A DNA stretch of 64,000 bases from Botrytis cinerea B05.10 (GCF_000143535.2 NC_037310.1:3844001-3908000), one strand, 5' to 3'; counted from the stretch's first letter, positions 33,871-46,058 are shown. Notes: generated from the sequence alone by a model not told the origin. A program made the numbers and translations.

Positions 33871-35597
33871 CTATTCAGTACTCGTGGGTTTCTTCGATTT
33901 CTCTGGCCATCTCGTTCTTCTTCGGGCTTTCACATAGAAGTTGTTAGGACGGACCAGTTGAAATTCCGGGTCATATTCCACTGGCTCATTGCCCGTCTTT
34001 TCAAACTCATATCTATACACCAACATCGAAAGAATGACTCTGACTTCTTGCAATGCGAAATTGAAACCAATGCACATTCGAGGACCAGCAGCAAATGGTA
34101 CATAGGAGGTCTTGTGTCGGTTTTTGACCTTTTCTGTGTTCCAACGATCGGGATCAAAATCTGCTGGAGAGTCCCAAACCTTGGGATTGTTGTGAATGTG
34201 ATGAATGGCAATGATCATTATGGAGCCTTTCGGGATACGATAACCACCAGGGATAATTACATCAGCAAGAGCGGTACGACCTGGTTGATAAGATGGATTG
34301 TGGAGACGCTGCGTTTCTTTGATGAGGATCCCGAGGAATTCCAATGAATTTGCAAGGTCGGGTGTCCATTCTGTATCGTTCGTGACATCGTGGTCGACTA
34401 ATTCCTGGAGCAAGCGTTCTTGATTACCGGGGTATGAAGCAATGCTATACAGGAGCCAACTGAGAAGTGAAGCAGTAGTAATAAATCCAGCTCCCACAGT
34501 CACTAGTGCCGCATTATTGCGGTATTTTTCTGCAAGCTTGTGACCTTTTTCATCGGTCGCTCTCACTAAATAGTCAACAATACAAGTTGCCTTCAAAGCG
34601 GCATCTTTCATGGGTAAATTCTCTGTTCCACCACCTTTGACATTTCTGATAGCTTCTTCTATCAATTCTTGCACATGTGCTCTGTTGTCCTTCAATTGTT
34701 TTGGTGCACCCCATGGCATATGTGAATACCAATCTCCCATTGTCGAAACTTTCTTGTTGAGCTCCAAATTTCTGCCAACAGTCCTAACGAGGTCATGAAG
34801 GGGTGCATCAATCGAGTCAAAATGATGCATGTCCATTCCCAAAGCTAGTTTTCCGATCGCAGTAGAGCCCATTTTGAACATATAATGATATACGTTCCAA
34901 GCTTCGTCCTTCTTGTCCAGTTCATCAAAGACTTTAAAAGCTTGTTCCGCTGTGTCTTGCATTTGAGGTGTATAATGCCTGACGGCTTTTGGGCTAAGCG
35001 CCGGTGCCAAGAACTTATGTGTTTCTCTCCATGATTCGGTATCTGTATCGGAAAGGAAGACACCTGCCATAGGATCCTTAATACCATAAAGAGGATGATC
35101 GGAATTTATCACTTTCGACCAGTAACCTCCTTCTCCAAAACAGATATCGGCCACCTTAGGATCGTTTGTATAATATGCTGTACGACCCATGTCTGTCGTT
35201 TTGAACACTGGCCCATACTGTTCAAACAAACGTTGGTGGTTTCCGAGATGGTCGGGATACACTTCATAATAACTTCCAGCGATAGGGAGGCCTGTTGGTC
35301 CAGGAACATCTCTGACTTGATTTCCATCAATCAGAATACCAATTGGAGAAGATACATCTACGAAGTTATCAAGATCATCAAGAACTCCATCTTCATCGGT
35401 TTGAAACGAGATTCCTGAATCTGGGTTAAATCTTGCGTGTCTAATTCATATATTGCAGACTCACCTGATGGTTCCGCAATTGAAAACTTTTGGGCGACAG
35501 TGTATTGCAGATACTCAAATGTATTCTGAAGGTCAACCTCAAGTGTTTGAGATGTCCTGGGTGGCTGTCCCAGTAAGAAAAATGATTTCTTGACCAT
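33871..35597 (-). CDS. Cytochrome P450 monooxygenase without membrane anchor
   Basis: Exons 35597-35465 and 35414-33871 around a 50-nt intron give about 558 residues. The heme-binding loop is FAAGPRMCIG (F-X2-G-X-R-X-C-X-G). The K-helix has ETQR (E-X-X-R), the I-helix has GAGFITTAS and the PERF-like segment reads FDPDRW. No N-terminal transmembrane anchor is present. Instead about 90 residues (from MVKKSFFLLGQPPRT) precede the usual proline-rich VPGPTGLPIAG start of a P450 domain, so the protein may be soluble or peripheral. Overall it resembles the soluble CYP102/505-type heme domains, but there is no fused reductase. It is divergent from the cytochrome b5/b5-reductase gene 0.9 kb away, a plausible electron donor. 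The substrate is unknown. Confidence 0.87.
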
Positions 35598-36493
35598 GAT
35601 TTTTATATATGCTTTGGTATACAAGAAGAAAAACTAAAGAAAAAAAAAGAAGTGAATAGGGGGGTAGTGAGTATGAAGCTAGAAAAGGGATATGAGGACT
35701 TAATGATTCAATTGCCCGATTGATGGTATATCAACTTGCTAAAACTTCCGGGACATCAAGTGTCAAGTTATAAACTATATACTCCCAAAATATACCCACC
35801 AAGCAAACTTACCAACAGAATTAATTTCAAATGCGTGTTGTGGTTCCAAACAATGAAGTCATAATTCTACTTACCAGGTAACCTTACATTGAATCTTTTG
35901 TGGCGCTAGATGTTAGCCGCGGTTCCTCGGTACATTTCTCTACCAGATGTGGTGGGAAAATCAATCAAGAAACTCAAATAGCTTTCGAATAATTGGGCCA
36001 AAGCCCATGCAGCCTCCATTAAAGGGGTTAGTCGTCGGAACGGCAATTAACAGATCGACAGCTAGTTGACTGGTGGGTCTCCGTAGAATGTCCCTTCCAT
36101 ACTAGTCTGAGAAGCTTCTGGGACTTTTCTGATCGTTAAAGTGGAACTACCTGGCCTTGGCTAAAATTTCGTTTGTTTTAATATGTACTTGAAGATTGTT
36201 CCGATTTTTGGGAAACCTTGAAACTCGGACTGATTGTGGAAGCATCGCTGTAATTTGAGGCTATACCCACATATACGGCACTGCATGGCCTGAAATGACC
36301 TCGGGATCAATAATAAGTGGCGACGCGGAGATAATTCAAAGCTGCATCCTCGGTCTTCAGAGATTTAGTTTTCTCTTCCCCCTTTCCTCTCCGTAAACCA
36401 GAAATCTTGTTTGTGGTCTTTTGAAGAGATCCTCGACCGCACTTTGCTCAGCTCAGCTATTCAGAACACATTATCATCATCATAATCATCATC
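35598..36493. promoter_or_regulatory. Shared divergent promoter region
   Basis: 896 bp between the start codons of the P450 (-) and the b5 reductase (+). There is no ORF of note. Its placement suggests coordinated control of the two genes, but I see no specific operator. Confidence 0.4.
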
Positions 36494-37969
36494 ATGAGTG
36501 AACTCAAACAGTATCCTCTCAGCGAAGTACAGAAGCATAACAAAAAGTCAGATCTATGGCTCGTAATCCATCATAACGGTTAGTATTTGCCTGCACACAC
36601 TGCCGATCGAAAGCTGACATTTCTGAAGTTTACGATGTGACAAATTACCTTGAAGACCATCCTGGTGGAGCAGATTCATTGCTCGAAGTTGGAGGCAAGA
36701 ACTCCACAGTTGCTTTTGAAGACGTTGGACACTCGGCAGATGCGCGAGAAACCATGGAATCTTTTCTGATAGGAAGGTTGGAAGGAGCACCTGACGAGGA
36801 AGATGAGGATAGAGGATTGCCTATGCCGAAACCCGATTTGAAAGCCAAATCAGAAGATCAAGACTTCAATAGCGAAGCTCCGCTCATGACTGCTGGTAGG
36901 GCTGGACTCAAGATTTTTTCAGTTGGATCTGCGCTCTTCATAGGCTATGAAATCTATTCGAGATCGCCAAAAATCGGTTGGCTTCATGCACAACATGGAG
37001 GATTCTGGAAAGGTGTACTTATTTCGAGTATTGCTACCCTATCAATTGCTACAGGAGCAGGACTTTATCTCGAAAAAGCACTATCGGCGTCTCACAAAAA
37101 TCCATACTCATACCCATCACATTACAAACCATCTATTAAGATTGCCAAACCCATCACAAGAGTCAAGGGATATCTACAACCGGAAAACTATCAAAAGTTA
37201 CCCTTAGTTAAGAAGGAAAAGCTTTCTTCGAATACTCATCGTTTGATATTCAAACTTCCGAAAGATGATATGATACTCGGCCTTCCTATTGGTCAGCATA
37301 TTAGTATTCGAACAGAAATCGACGGGAAGCTCGTCAGTAGATCATACACACCCGTTTCTAATAACTCTGATCCCGGGGAACTTCGACTGGTGATAAAGAT
37401 GTATCCGGATGGACTTCTCACTGGAAAATATCTCCAGCATCTTAAAGTTGGAGACGAAATTGAAGTACGCGGACCAAAGGGTGCGATGAGGTATCGAAAG
37501 GGAATGGTGAAGAAGATTGGAATGATTGCAGGAGGAACAGGAATCACACCGATGTATCAGGTAATGAAACCTACTCTTCTATACGTAAATAAAGCTGACA
37601 TTGAACAAGTTAATTCGAGCAATATGTGAAGATCCAACGGATGAAACATCTGTAACTCTTCTCTACGGCAATAATAGTGAGGAGGATATTTTGCTCCGTG
37701 AGCAATTAGACAATTTCGCAAAGAAATACCCGGAGAATCTCAGAATACACTATGTATTATCTAAGCCTTCCAAGGATTGGAAGTTAGCCACGGGGTATGT
37801 GACTAAGGAGATGGTCGAGGAATATTTCCCAGAACCAAGCGATGATAGTAAGGTGTTACTATGTGGTCCACCGGGTTTGGTAGATTCGATGAAAACTAGC
37901 TTGGTAGAGCTAGGTTGGCAAAAACCAAGAGCTGTCAGTAAACTACCTGACCAGGTCTTCACGTTTTAG
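36494..37969 (+). CDS. Cytochrome b5 / NADH-cytochrome b5 reductase fusion
   Basis: Exons 36494-36578, 36629-37560 and 37610-37969 join to about 458 residues. The first part is a cytochrome b5 heme domain (YDVTNYLEDHPGGADSLL with the HPGG axial His; second His in VGHSADA). A hydrophobic segment (VGSALFIGYEIY; VLISSIATLSIATGAGLYL) may anchor it to a membrane. The C-terminal half is ferredoxin reductase-like, with the FAD motif RSYTPVS, the NADH motif GGTGITPMYQ and CGPPG. It should move electrons from NADH through FAD to its own b5 heme and on to a partner such as a P450, desaturase or hydroxylase. The divergent P450 next door is the obvious candidate, by inference. Introns are 50 and 49 nt. 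Confidence 0.92.
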
Positions 37970-38715
37970 ATTCATTTTAATTTTACCATTTTGAAATAAC
38001 GCTGGATTCTACCATTCTGGTTCTCATTGAAATTAGAGTTTTAAATTGTGCGTGAAGCGTGCTACGTCTTCCGACCTATGCCGAAAACGGAGCATCCGTT
38101 CGCCTCCGTTCGCCTCCGTTCGCCTCCGCTGTATATCCGAACTTCAGTCTCTCGTCAAAGTTCAAATTTGAAATGCAAAGGATCTTCCGCTTTATCCAGA
38201 TAGCACACGTACGATACAAAAAATATGTAGAGTTGAGACATTGTGGATTTCAAAAATCCCGCATGAAGATGACTAGTATGTTATTGTAACAGACTCGGCT
38301 GGCCAGACCTCGAACTAGTTGCCCTTAAATCCGACCGGCATGGCCCACATTAGTTATGCGTCAGCTTTAGATAGCTTGACCGAGGCTCGGATAGTAGCTT
38401 GATATAATTGGAATAAATGCCTTTGACTTTCCATTGCCGGCCCTGACATCATACCGAGGACTGGTGGGATGTTCGGAAGAGACGTGAGGATGCGTGGGCT
38501 GTGGGCTGTGGGCTGTGGATTCTATGTCATTTGTAGACAAATTCTCATATATAAATATTTGATTGCATGTTTGATAGAGAAATGTTGATACGCACATTAT
38601 CAATAAAGTCATACTAATCACATCAAGACTTTTCCCTAAAATTATCTCAATTTGATTTTCCTCCGCAGTAAACCTTTCAATATAATTTTTTACTCAACTA
38701 CCCCAAAACCCAAAA
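37970..38715. other. Spacer with two short tandem repeats
   Basis: The probable promoter of the dehydrogenase gene. It contains three 10-bp units of CGCCTCCGTT at 38101-38130 and three to four units of GTGGGCT at 38494-38518. No gene is seen. Confidence 0.55.
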
Positions 38716-40619
38716 ATGACCTTCACACTTCCCACCACCAAAAACCGACCCATAACCGTCCTAGGTGGTGGAGTCCTTGGCCGTCGCATCGCCTGTACAT
38801 GGGCATCTGGAGGTTGGGATGTACGAATTCGCGATCCTTCAGCCGAACAACGCAACGCGGCGCTCCACTACATCGAAAACAACATCTCTATCTACGCATC
38901 CGCTATCAAATGTTCATCTCCGGGCACCGTCACTGCACATGAAGATTTGGCCGAAGCAGTGAAAGGAGCTTGGAATGTTATTGAAGCTGTGCCTGAAAAA
39001 TTGCAGTTGAAGATTGATACGTTTGCTGAGTTGGAGAAGCTGTGTGAGCAGGATGCGTTGCTGGTCAGCAACTCGAGCAGTTATAAAACTTCGGAGATGT
39101 TGGAGAAAGTGGGCGCGGATACGAGAAAGAGAATTTTTAACACGCATTATATGATGCCTCCCGATAATAAGATTGTAGAACTTATGACGGATGGAGAGAC
39201 GGCGGAAGAAGTCTTTCCGTGGTATGTAGAGAAGTTGAAAGAGGTGGGTATGCATCCTATTGTTGCCAAGAGGGAGAGCACGGGATTTGTGTTTAATCGT
39301 GTTTGGGCGAGTATCAAAAGAGAGTGTTTGATGATTCTTGCGGAGGGTGTTAGCACTCCAGAGGAATTGGATAGGGTTTGGGTAGAGATGTTTGGGGGTG
39401 GGAAGGGGATGGGTCCTTGTGCTATGATGGATGGAGTAGGGTTGGACACTGTCGCGTTTATTGAGGAACATTATGTTAAGGAGAGGGGACTACCTTCGGA
39501 CCACACAGTCGACTTCTTAAAGAAGAAATATCTGGAGGAGGGAAAGTTGGGTGCAAAAAGTGGAAAGGGCGGATTGTATCCTCCTGGACAGACAACGAAA
39601 GTTGCGGGCGAAGAGAAGGATCATCATGAGAATTTGCATGCTCCATCCTTGTAGGTTACCCCTCCATTATTTACCAGACTGAAGTTAACAGACCTAGATA
39701 TATGTTAGACATTGGACTCAGTTCCATGACCGATACCCTAAACGCAGGTCGAATCGTGGTTGGTTCCCCCGATGGCCGTGAACTTCGAACTCTAGTCTCA
39801 GGTCAGCATCTCCCAGATGGTCTCGATATTTCCCTGAAGACCGGTCGTATATATTGGACATGCATGGGCATCCCAGCATCCAACGACGGCACAGTACAAT
39901 CATGCAAACTCGACGGGAGTGACATTAAGACTGTGATTCCATCCGGAGCAGTCCACACGCCTAAACAGCTAATCATCGATCATGTCGCTTCTAAACTGTA
40001 TTTCTGTGATCGCGAGGGTCTACGAGTCATGAGATGTAACTTCGACGGATCAGAACACGAAACCATTATCCAAACTGGCGATTGGGAAAATCCAGAAGAT
40101 GCAAAAGATCAACTGAAATGGTGTGTAGGAATTTCCATAAACAACAAAGAAGGAAAGTTTTACTGGACGCAAAAGGGATCTTCAAAAGGAGGGAAAGGTC
40201 GGATCTTCCGCGCCAATATCCAGATGCCTGCTGGCCAAACTGCTTCGACTAGAAAAGACATCGAGTTATTGTTTCAAGAACTGCCTGAACCCATTGATCT
40301 CGAGATAGACCAAGATACACAAACATTATATTGGACCGATAGAGGAGATCCTCCTCGAGGAAATAGCCTGAACTCAGCAAAACTTGGGGACAATTCATTG
40401 AAAACGCTAAAGGAGGATAGCGAGGAGAAAAATGAATATCAAGTCTTGACAAGACAATTGCATGAAGCGATTGGATTGAAACTTGACACGGTTAATAAAC
40501 ATGTTTACTTGACGGATTTGGGCGGTGCGGTTTATAGAGTGGGAATGGATGGGAAGGATAAGAAGAGGGTCTATGATGAGGAATGTTCATTTACGGGTGT
40601 TGGATTGACACATGTTTGA
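38716..40619 (+). CDS. 3-hydroxyacyl-CoA dehydrogenase fused to YWTD beta-propeller
   Basis: Exon 1 (38716-39650) encodes a 3-hydroxyacyl-CoA dehydrogenase-type enzyme. It has a Rossmann start VLGGGVLGRRIA, a SNSSSYKTSEM segment, NTHYMMPP, where the family has the catalytic His-containing motif, and a C-terminal helical domain (GVSTPEELDRVW, MMDGVGLDTV). The relatives include 3-hydroxybutyryl-CoA and L-gulonate dehydrogenases. A 41-nt intron (GTAGGT...GTTAACAG, 39651-39691) removes the apparent stop and joins exon 2 (39692-40619) in phase. Exon 2 is an LDL-receptor YWTD-like propeller with repeats such as RIYWTCMG, KLYFCDREG, FYWTQKG, LYWTDRGD and VYLTDLGG. The total is about 620 residues. 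If the intron is not real, these are two adjacent genes. No signal peptide is seen. Confidence 0.78.
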
Positions 40620-41221
40620 ATGGGTTTAAGCTCGTTTGTAAAATAATTTTCTAATATATTGTATTCTATAAAGAGACGGTGGGCATGTTCCTAGTATCAG
40701 AAAATAAAATAGAAAGGGGCAATACTTTGCAAATCTCAGCAAGAGAATGTAATCCCGCTTCATCCGTAATTACCTCGCGCCCTAGTTCTTGACAAATTCA
40801 ATTTTAGAAAATGCTCCTCCGTGCCGGTGTCTAATTTTGGTTAAAATCTGGAGATGTGCCAAGATAAGGTATGATCTTCTCTGCGTGATCGTTGCAACAT
40901 ATCCGAGCCCATGTTCCGAGCACCACCCCAGTTAGCACAAAAACCTGCCGATCTATGATATTTTATATGCGGTCTCACTACTGGGGTAAATAGATAACGT
41001 GCAAAAGCTCCTATTGGAATGGCTTGATTATTCATTTGTTAAGAAAATAATGCCCATACCGATTAACCTGCCTAATAACCCTATTCACCAGATAGTTTCC
41101 CATCAGACTCTTCATGAAGATTCATATCCTTGCTCCTATCCCAACTAATCAGACCTCGATATGAACACGAAATTTCGTTCCAAATAAGTACATAAGAAAG
41201 GAAATAAAATCAGGCCAGTCG
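40620..41221. other. Spacer between convergent genes
   Basis: 0.6 kb with the 3' flanks of the dehydrogenase fusion and the rhamnosidase; no gene is recognisable. Confidence 0.6.
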
Positions 41222-43607
41222 TTAAGCCTTGACTGTAATGTTATGAATAGCACCACCTGCCAAACTCAAAGTAATGTATCCATCGTCCCCATTCAACTGC
41301 GCATCGAAAGCTTTAGGTCCATTATTCCATGCGACCTCCCCATCAACATTGATTTCGATTGCAGTATCGCGTTTCACAGATGTACTAAATCTAACCGGTA
41401 GACTAACTGACCCAGATGTACCAGAAGGAGCATCTACACTCATCAAAAACCACCCGCTAGAATTGATACTCCAATTCACATTAATTGGACCCTTCGGAGT
41501 GGGAATTCGACCTTTAGCCCACTTAAGATCACCCGGATATGGCTTTACGCTCCAAGTGGAAAATCCAGGTCCTGTAGGAATTACACCCAAGACATAGTTA
41601 CTCATTGCAGGTACAATACCCGTGCTCCATCCGTGAGCCATGCTTGTAAATCCTTGTTCGTATGGACTTCCATTCGGCCCAATACCTTCCCACATAGTAA
41701 CTTTGGGATCGGTTTTGGCCATCCAACCATATAATCTTCTGATTTCATCAAAGGCGCTTGCTACGAGGTTGGTCTTGAATCGAGCGGATATTTCGAAGAA
41801 AGATATGAATGCATAGACACGCTGCGAGAAATCTGCTTGCAAAACGTCGTTGTCATAGAATGAGTTGCCGTAAAAGCGATTGTTGGCGGTATTGAGGTAG
41901 TTGAGAATAGAGCTGGAGCGAGAAGAATTGGTAACTCCAGCGAGAATAGATATAGAGTTTCCATCCTGAGCGTGGGTATTGCAAAACGCTTCGCCGACGC
42001 AGGGAGGACCTTGTCCATCGAAGAATGCCCCGACCGAGTTGTCAAAGTTGTTGGAATTGAGTGCATCAGATACAACTTTAGCACGAACGAGCCAGCGAGA
42101 AGCATCGGAAGGTTGCCCTTGGGATTTGGCAATTACAGCAGCGTTCTCGAGGGCAAGAACGTAAAGGGCGCTATAGTATGTGACTGGACCAAAACGAGGA
42201 AGGAATGCGTAATCACCATAACTTCCCGATATACCAACTCCTTTCCAGATAAGGCTTGTACCGTTATCTGTGACAGATGGATAGAATACGTCCAGGACTT
42301 TGACAATGTTGGGGTAGTATTTTGTAATGTAATCATTGTCGCCGGTGTACATCAACAAATCGTAACTACTGACGATCCACCACAACGGATAATCGAGAAG
42401 GTGAAGATCATAGCTGCCACTATTAGGGAGTAAGTATACATCCTTGGACAACGACTGAAACAATCCCTTACATTGATGCGGGGGGGATCCATCCATCAGC
42501 ACGTTGATGATCTCCCAAATCTGCAAGAACATTACGAGATGCTTCGGGTGCATCATGCGACAAGAACAATGTCTTTCCGGCAACAGCAACATCACCGACA
42601 TATGGGTCTCTATCTCGTTTTGCTCCATCCAGAAGAACCAATTTGCCATCAAGAGTTGGACTGAAGGCACCTCGAGGGTCGCTAGAATTTTGTAGAAAAA
42701 TGTCGGTTGCTATATCATTGGTGTATACACCATCATACCACCATTGATTGAAATCTTCATCAGAGCTTTCGAACCATCCAGTGAATGTATCCGGTGTGCC
42801 ATGAACACCTGAGAATTTCAAGCTCAAATAATCGATAGATACCTCTCCATATGGTGCTGTATATGGTGCGTCTGCGGCTAATGCATCGAGATAAATCTTG
42901 ACGTATCGAAAACCATGAAGGCCATCGGCACACACTTGTGTACCTTGTTGACACCCGTGCTCATTATTCCAGGTATACGGTTGGTTATCAACAGCAATCT
43001 GAACAGTCTGCTATTAGAGACAAGTAGTGGCCATAGAGAAGCAGAGTGAATATCATACCTGATCAGATCCTGGAGTGATTGTTTCGCCCTAAGTTACTGT
43101 CAGTAAAAGCTATGCTTTGAGAAGGTTTGGAAGTACACTAACACTGTTTGATCGTGAAAAGTCACTGATATTGGAAAGATATGTCAAAGTTTCGGAGAAA
43201 GCAAGTCGAATACCGGGGGAAGTTGCTGAAGCACCAGCAAAGTTGATGCTCAGGTATCCCACGGTGTTTTGTCCAAAGTCAACAATGATAGAAGGAACAT
43301 TACTTGATCCATTAGCTCTAGTCAATGTGGTAATCCCACCACCTTGTCGAAGGAGAGCACTAGGATTATCGACATCTCCGGAGGTATTAACAATGCGTTG
43401 AGGTGTGATGTCATTGGAAGAGGGAGCTCTGACATATTTTTGCCAGCTTGGAACAGCACTGGCGTCCTGTCTGGCAGAAAACTGATTCTGAATGAGATAT
43501 TTGAAGTCTTTTGGTGTAGAAGAGTTTACAAAGGTTGTAAAAACAAAGATGCAAAGCAACAACGGTGCTAAACGCGATCCTCTGGAGAGAGAATGGCGGT
43601 AGAACAT
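41222..43607 (-). CDS. Secreted alpha-L-rhamnosidase (GH78)
   Basis: Exons 43607-43143, 43088-43059 (30 nt), 43010-42472 and 42419-41222 give about 743 residues. The start has a signal peptide (MFYRHSLSRGSRLAPLLLCI then hydrophobic residues to FVNSS), so export is expected. An N-terminal beta domain precedes the (alpha/alpha)6 catalytic barrel typical of GH78, with LLDGAKRDRDPYVGD, YDLHLLDYPLWWIVSSYDLL and MWEGIGPNGSPYEQGFTSMAHGW; the acidic residues in these blocks are the likely catalytic ones. The C-terminal beta-sandwich ends in GGAIHNITVKA. The enzyme would cut terminal alpha-rhamnose from plant glycosides or pectin (rhamnogalacturonan). The 30-nt exon is flanked by 54- and 48-nt introns. 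Confidence 0.9.
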
Positions 43608-45002
43608 GATGCCAACGAAGACAATAGATAAAAGTAGAATTTTGTTGTCCCCTTGGAAAGAAACGTTGAGGAAATGGTCGTAACTGTACCTTCGGACCCA
43701 AGCTCACACCTTTATATGGGAACGCAGCCTCCTTACAGATGAGATCATTTCCATTTCTTGATCTCGTCCATGATATTCAATGACCCGAGATACCGAATTT
43801 CAACATTTTAGATATTAAACAGCTACCTGTAGGTTTCTCCTCATATTGGCGCCTGGGGTAAGTGGGTTTATTTGAGTGAATGGAAGCACCAACAAAGACC
43901 TAATATGAACCCATGTCGATGATTTGGCGACATACCGCGATGATCAGCAGGAATAGCGCTAAGCATAGCGGAGATTAATGCCAAACTTAATCCTAACGTT
44001 AAATATGTATGAACGAATGACCAACACCAAGGATACAAGAGGGGGCACCGGATCGGATCATTTGTGAGACAGTCAAAGTCGAAAGATCGCGTCTAAATAT
44101 TTTCACGTAATATCATGATGAAATGCGCGTGAGGCGCCTCGCGTACGTGATAAATTCGCCGAGGTTCCAAGACCACCTGCCTGTTTCTTGAATACACCCT
44201 ATAGGAGAGGGAATCGGTTAATAATTTCTCCCAGTAGCTCTTTTCAATACTACAACCACATCGGAGATGATTATAATGCAATGTTCGGGGTTTACTCTCG
44301 CGAGTGCAACGAATCGACTTTTCAAAGGTCTCCGCAAAGTTACACCAGGATGGACGCCGGGTACAAGGGTACGTACCGAGGTCAGCCGTCAAACGGTCAA
44401 AACGTAGGTATGCAGCTTCACAGCCATGTCAAATGGACTTCCACCCCGACAATTTCTTGGGTGTGGGTGGTAACAAAAATGATTCAGTCATATGAGATAA
44501 AGTACAGCAGTTCAAGCGCTCTTGCAGATGCATCATTTTCAAACAATTGCCCCTTAATTTTTCCCATTCCAACGTTCAACGATTGTTGGTTTTAGAGCTG
44601 AAAATTTAAGATTATCTGGATGCTGTGCTTTGGAATATGTTCAGCCCGAGGAGTAGTCCAAGTTAAAGACGGCAAAATTTGGAATATCTCTCTTGGAAGC
44701 AGAGCGGAAGAAATTAAAGAAGATCGTATGCATAGCTTGAAGCTCGCTTTCTTCGTTTGATTCGAGGTTTCAGTTAAAGGAGAAATGTAGCAAGCAATCT
44801 TAGTTCCCTAGTTTTGTGTCTTGGTGAGTTGTGAAGGGGTTCATAGTATTGATTCAGGAACCAGTTTGAGCAAGAACGGCAGAGAGAGCTGCAAGTGTAC
44901 TCGTATTCGAAAATTTGCGACGTGAAGACGTGCATTTGATGATAATTTACAATATGAATCTCAAATGCTGCATATCTGGGCCCTATAATAGACTTCCAAC
45001 AC
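43608..45002. other. Rhamnosidase promoter and spacer
   Basis: 1.4 kb; the small ORFs in it lack any coding character I trust. No specific regulatory site is identified. Confidence 0.55.
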
Positions 45003-46058
45003 TCATTCGAAGTCTCTTGCCTCACCTTTCACTCCAACACAAACTTTTGCAATCAATGCTTGCCCAGGTCCATTATCGCCAATCGAATTCACGACTCCGC
45101 CGCATGTCACTACATAGATGCAGTCACTATCGTTGTCTCCTCTCCCAAAAGCTAGAGCAGTTGGACCTGCCGTTTCTTTCTTATCTAGTCCGCCCAAGAT
45201 CTTGAGCCTTTCCTCCTTTTGTGGCTCGACCCCGACTTTGACAAACTTCAAAACTGTATGTGCCGGGTTTGTAGCTACATAAGCACTCCCTTCACAATCG
45301 AATGCAAAATCATCCCCGATCAACTGATCGACTACGACTTTCAGACTGTCGGTTTTGTACTTCCCGGTTTCATCCACTTGCATTTTCACGAGCGTCCCAC
45401 GATCAGTAACCGTTCCAAAGATCTGCCCTCTAAAGTACTCCAGGCCATTGAGTGCAGGCCATGGTGGCCGAGTTGTGACTTTTCCTAATCTCTCATCCTC
45501 AATCCAGATCGAAACTTTTCTCGTTTGTAAATCGAACGCAAAGATTTTACATTGCTGGGATTCGGCCATCAGTAAAGTCAACGTCTGAGGAATCATCGTA
45601 GCACCATTGAGCCATCCTGCTCCTGGTATATCCGCGAGCTTTTCCACCACAGTTGTAGCTGCTCCACGAGACGGATCGAAGCCGCGGAAGTCCAAGGAAT
45701 ATACAGCCCAAGTATCAGCTTTCCCATGTACACCGGAGAAGGCATAAAATAAATCGGCGATTTTTGGATGCTCTATAATCGCTTCTGCGTGATTTTTGGA
45801 TCCATAGATGCCAGTTTCTTCATCGTCCTCTAGAGGTGCTTCTGAAGTAGTATTGAAATCATGTATTAACTGGATAGTAGACTCGGGATCTTTAACTCTA
45901 GGATCAACATAGAATATCTGGCCGACAATCATATTTGTGACGAGAAGCGTTCCATTTGATCGTACGGCGATATTCTCAAGAAAGTAGCCAAGAGGGAAAC
46001 GAGCAACAACTTCATAAGGCAGCAGGTTGGGAACTCCTTCTAAATGTTCTTCCATCAT
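45003..46058 (-). CDS. SMP-30/gluconolactonase-like beta-propeller protein
   Basis: A single exon of 351 residues from ATG at 46058 (MMEEHLEG) to the stop at 45003; the upstream part of the frame has only a GTG. It resembles six-bladed SMP-30/gluconolactonase/LRE propellers: FPLGYFLENIAVRSNGTLLVTNM, LNGATMIPQTLTLLMAES, ALNGLEYFRGQIFGTV, DDFAFDCEGSAYVAT and PTALAFGRGDNDSDCIYVVT. Members often hydrolyse lactones or act as metal-binding propellers; some are encoded in fungal metabolic clusters. No signal peptide is evident. The true substrate is unknown. It lies near the rhamnosidase and is read in the same direction. Confidence 0.83.
   Translation of the reverse strand: MMEEHLEGVPNLLPYEVVARFPLGYFLENIAVRSNGTLLVTNMIVGQIFYVDPRVKDPESTIQLIHDFNTTSEAPLEDDEETGIYGSKNHAEAIIEHPKIADLFYAFSGVHGKADTWAVYSLDFRGFDPSRGAATTVVEKLADIPGAGWLNGATMIPQTLTLLMAESQQCKIFAFDLQTRKVSIWIEDERLGKVTTRPPWPALNGLEYFRGQIFGTVTDRGTLVKMQVDETGKYKTDSLKVVVDQLIGDDFAFDCEGSAYVATNPAHTVLKFVKVGVEPQKEERLKILGGLDKKETAGPTALAFGRGDNDSDCIYVVTCGGVVNSIGDNGPGQALIAKVCVGVKGEARDFE

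Noticed and set aside
38914..39471. 185-codon minus-strand ORF
   Set aside because: Antisense of the dehydrogenase; low-information composition.
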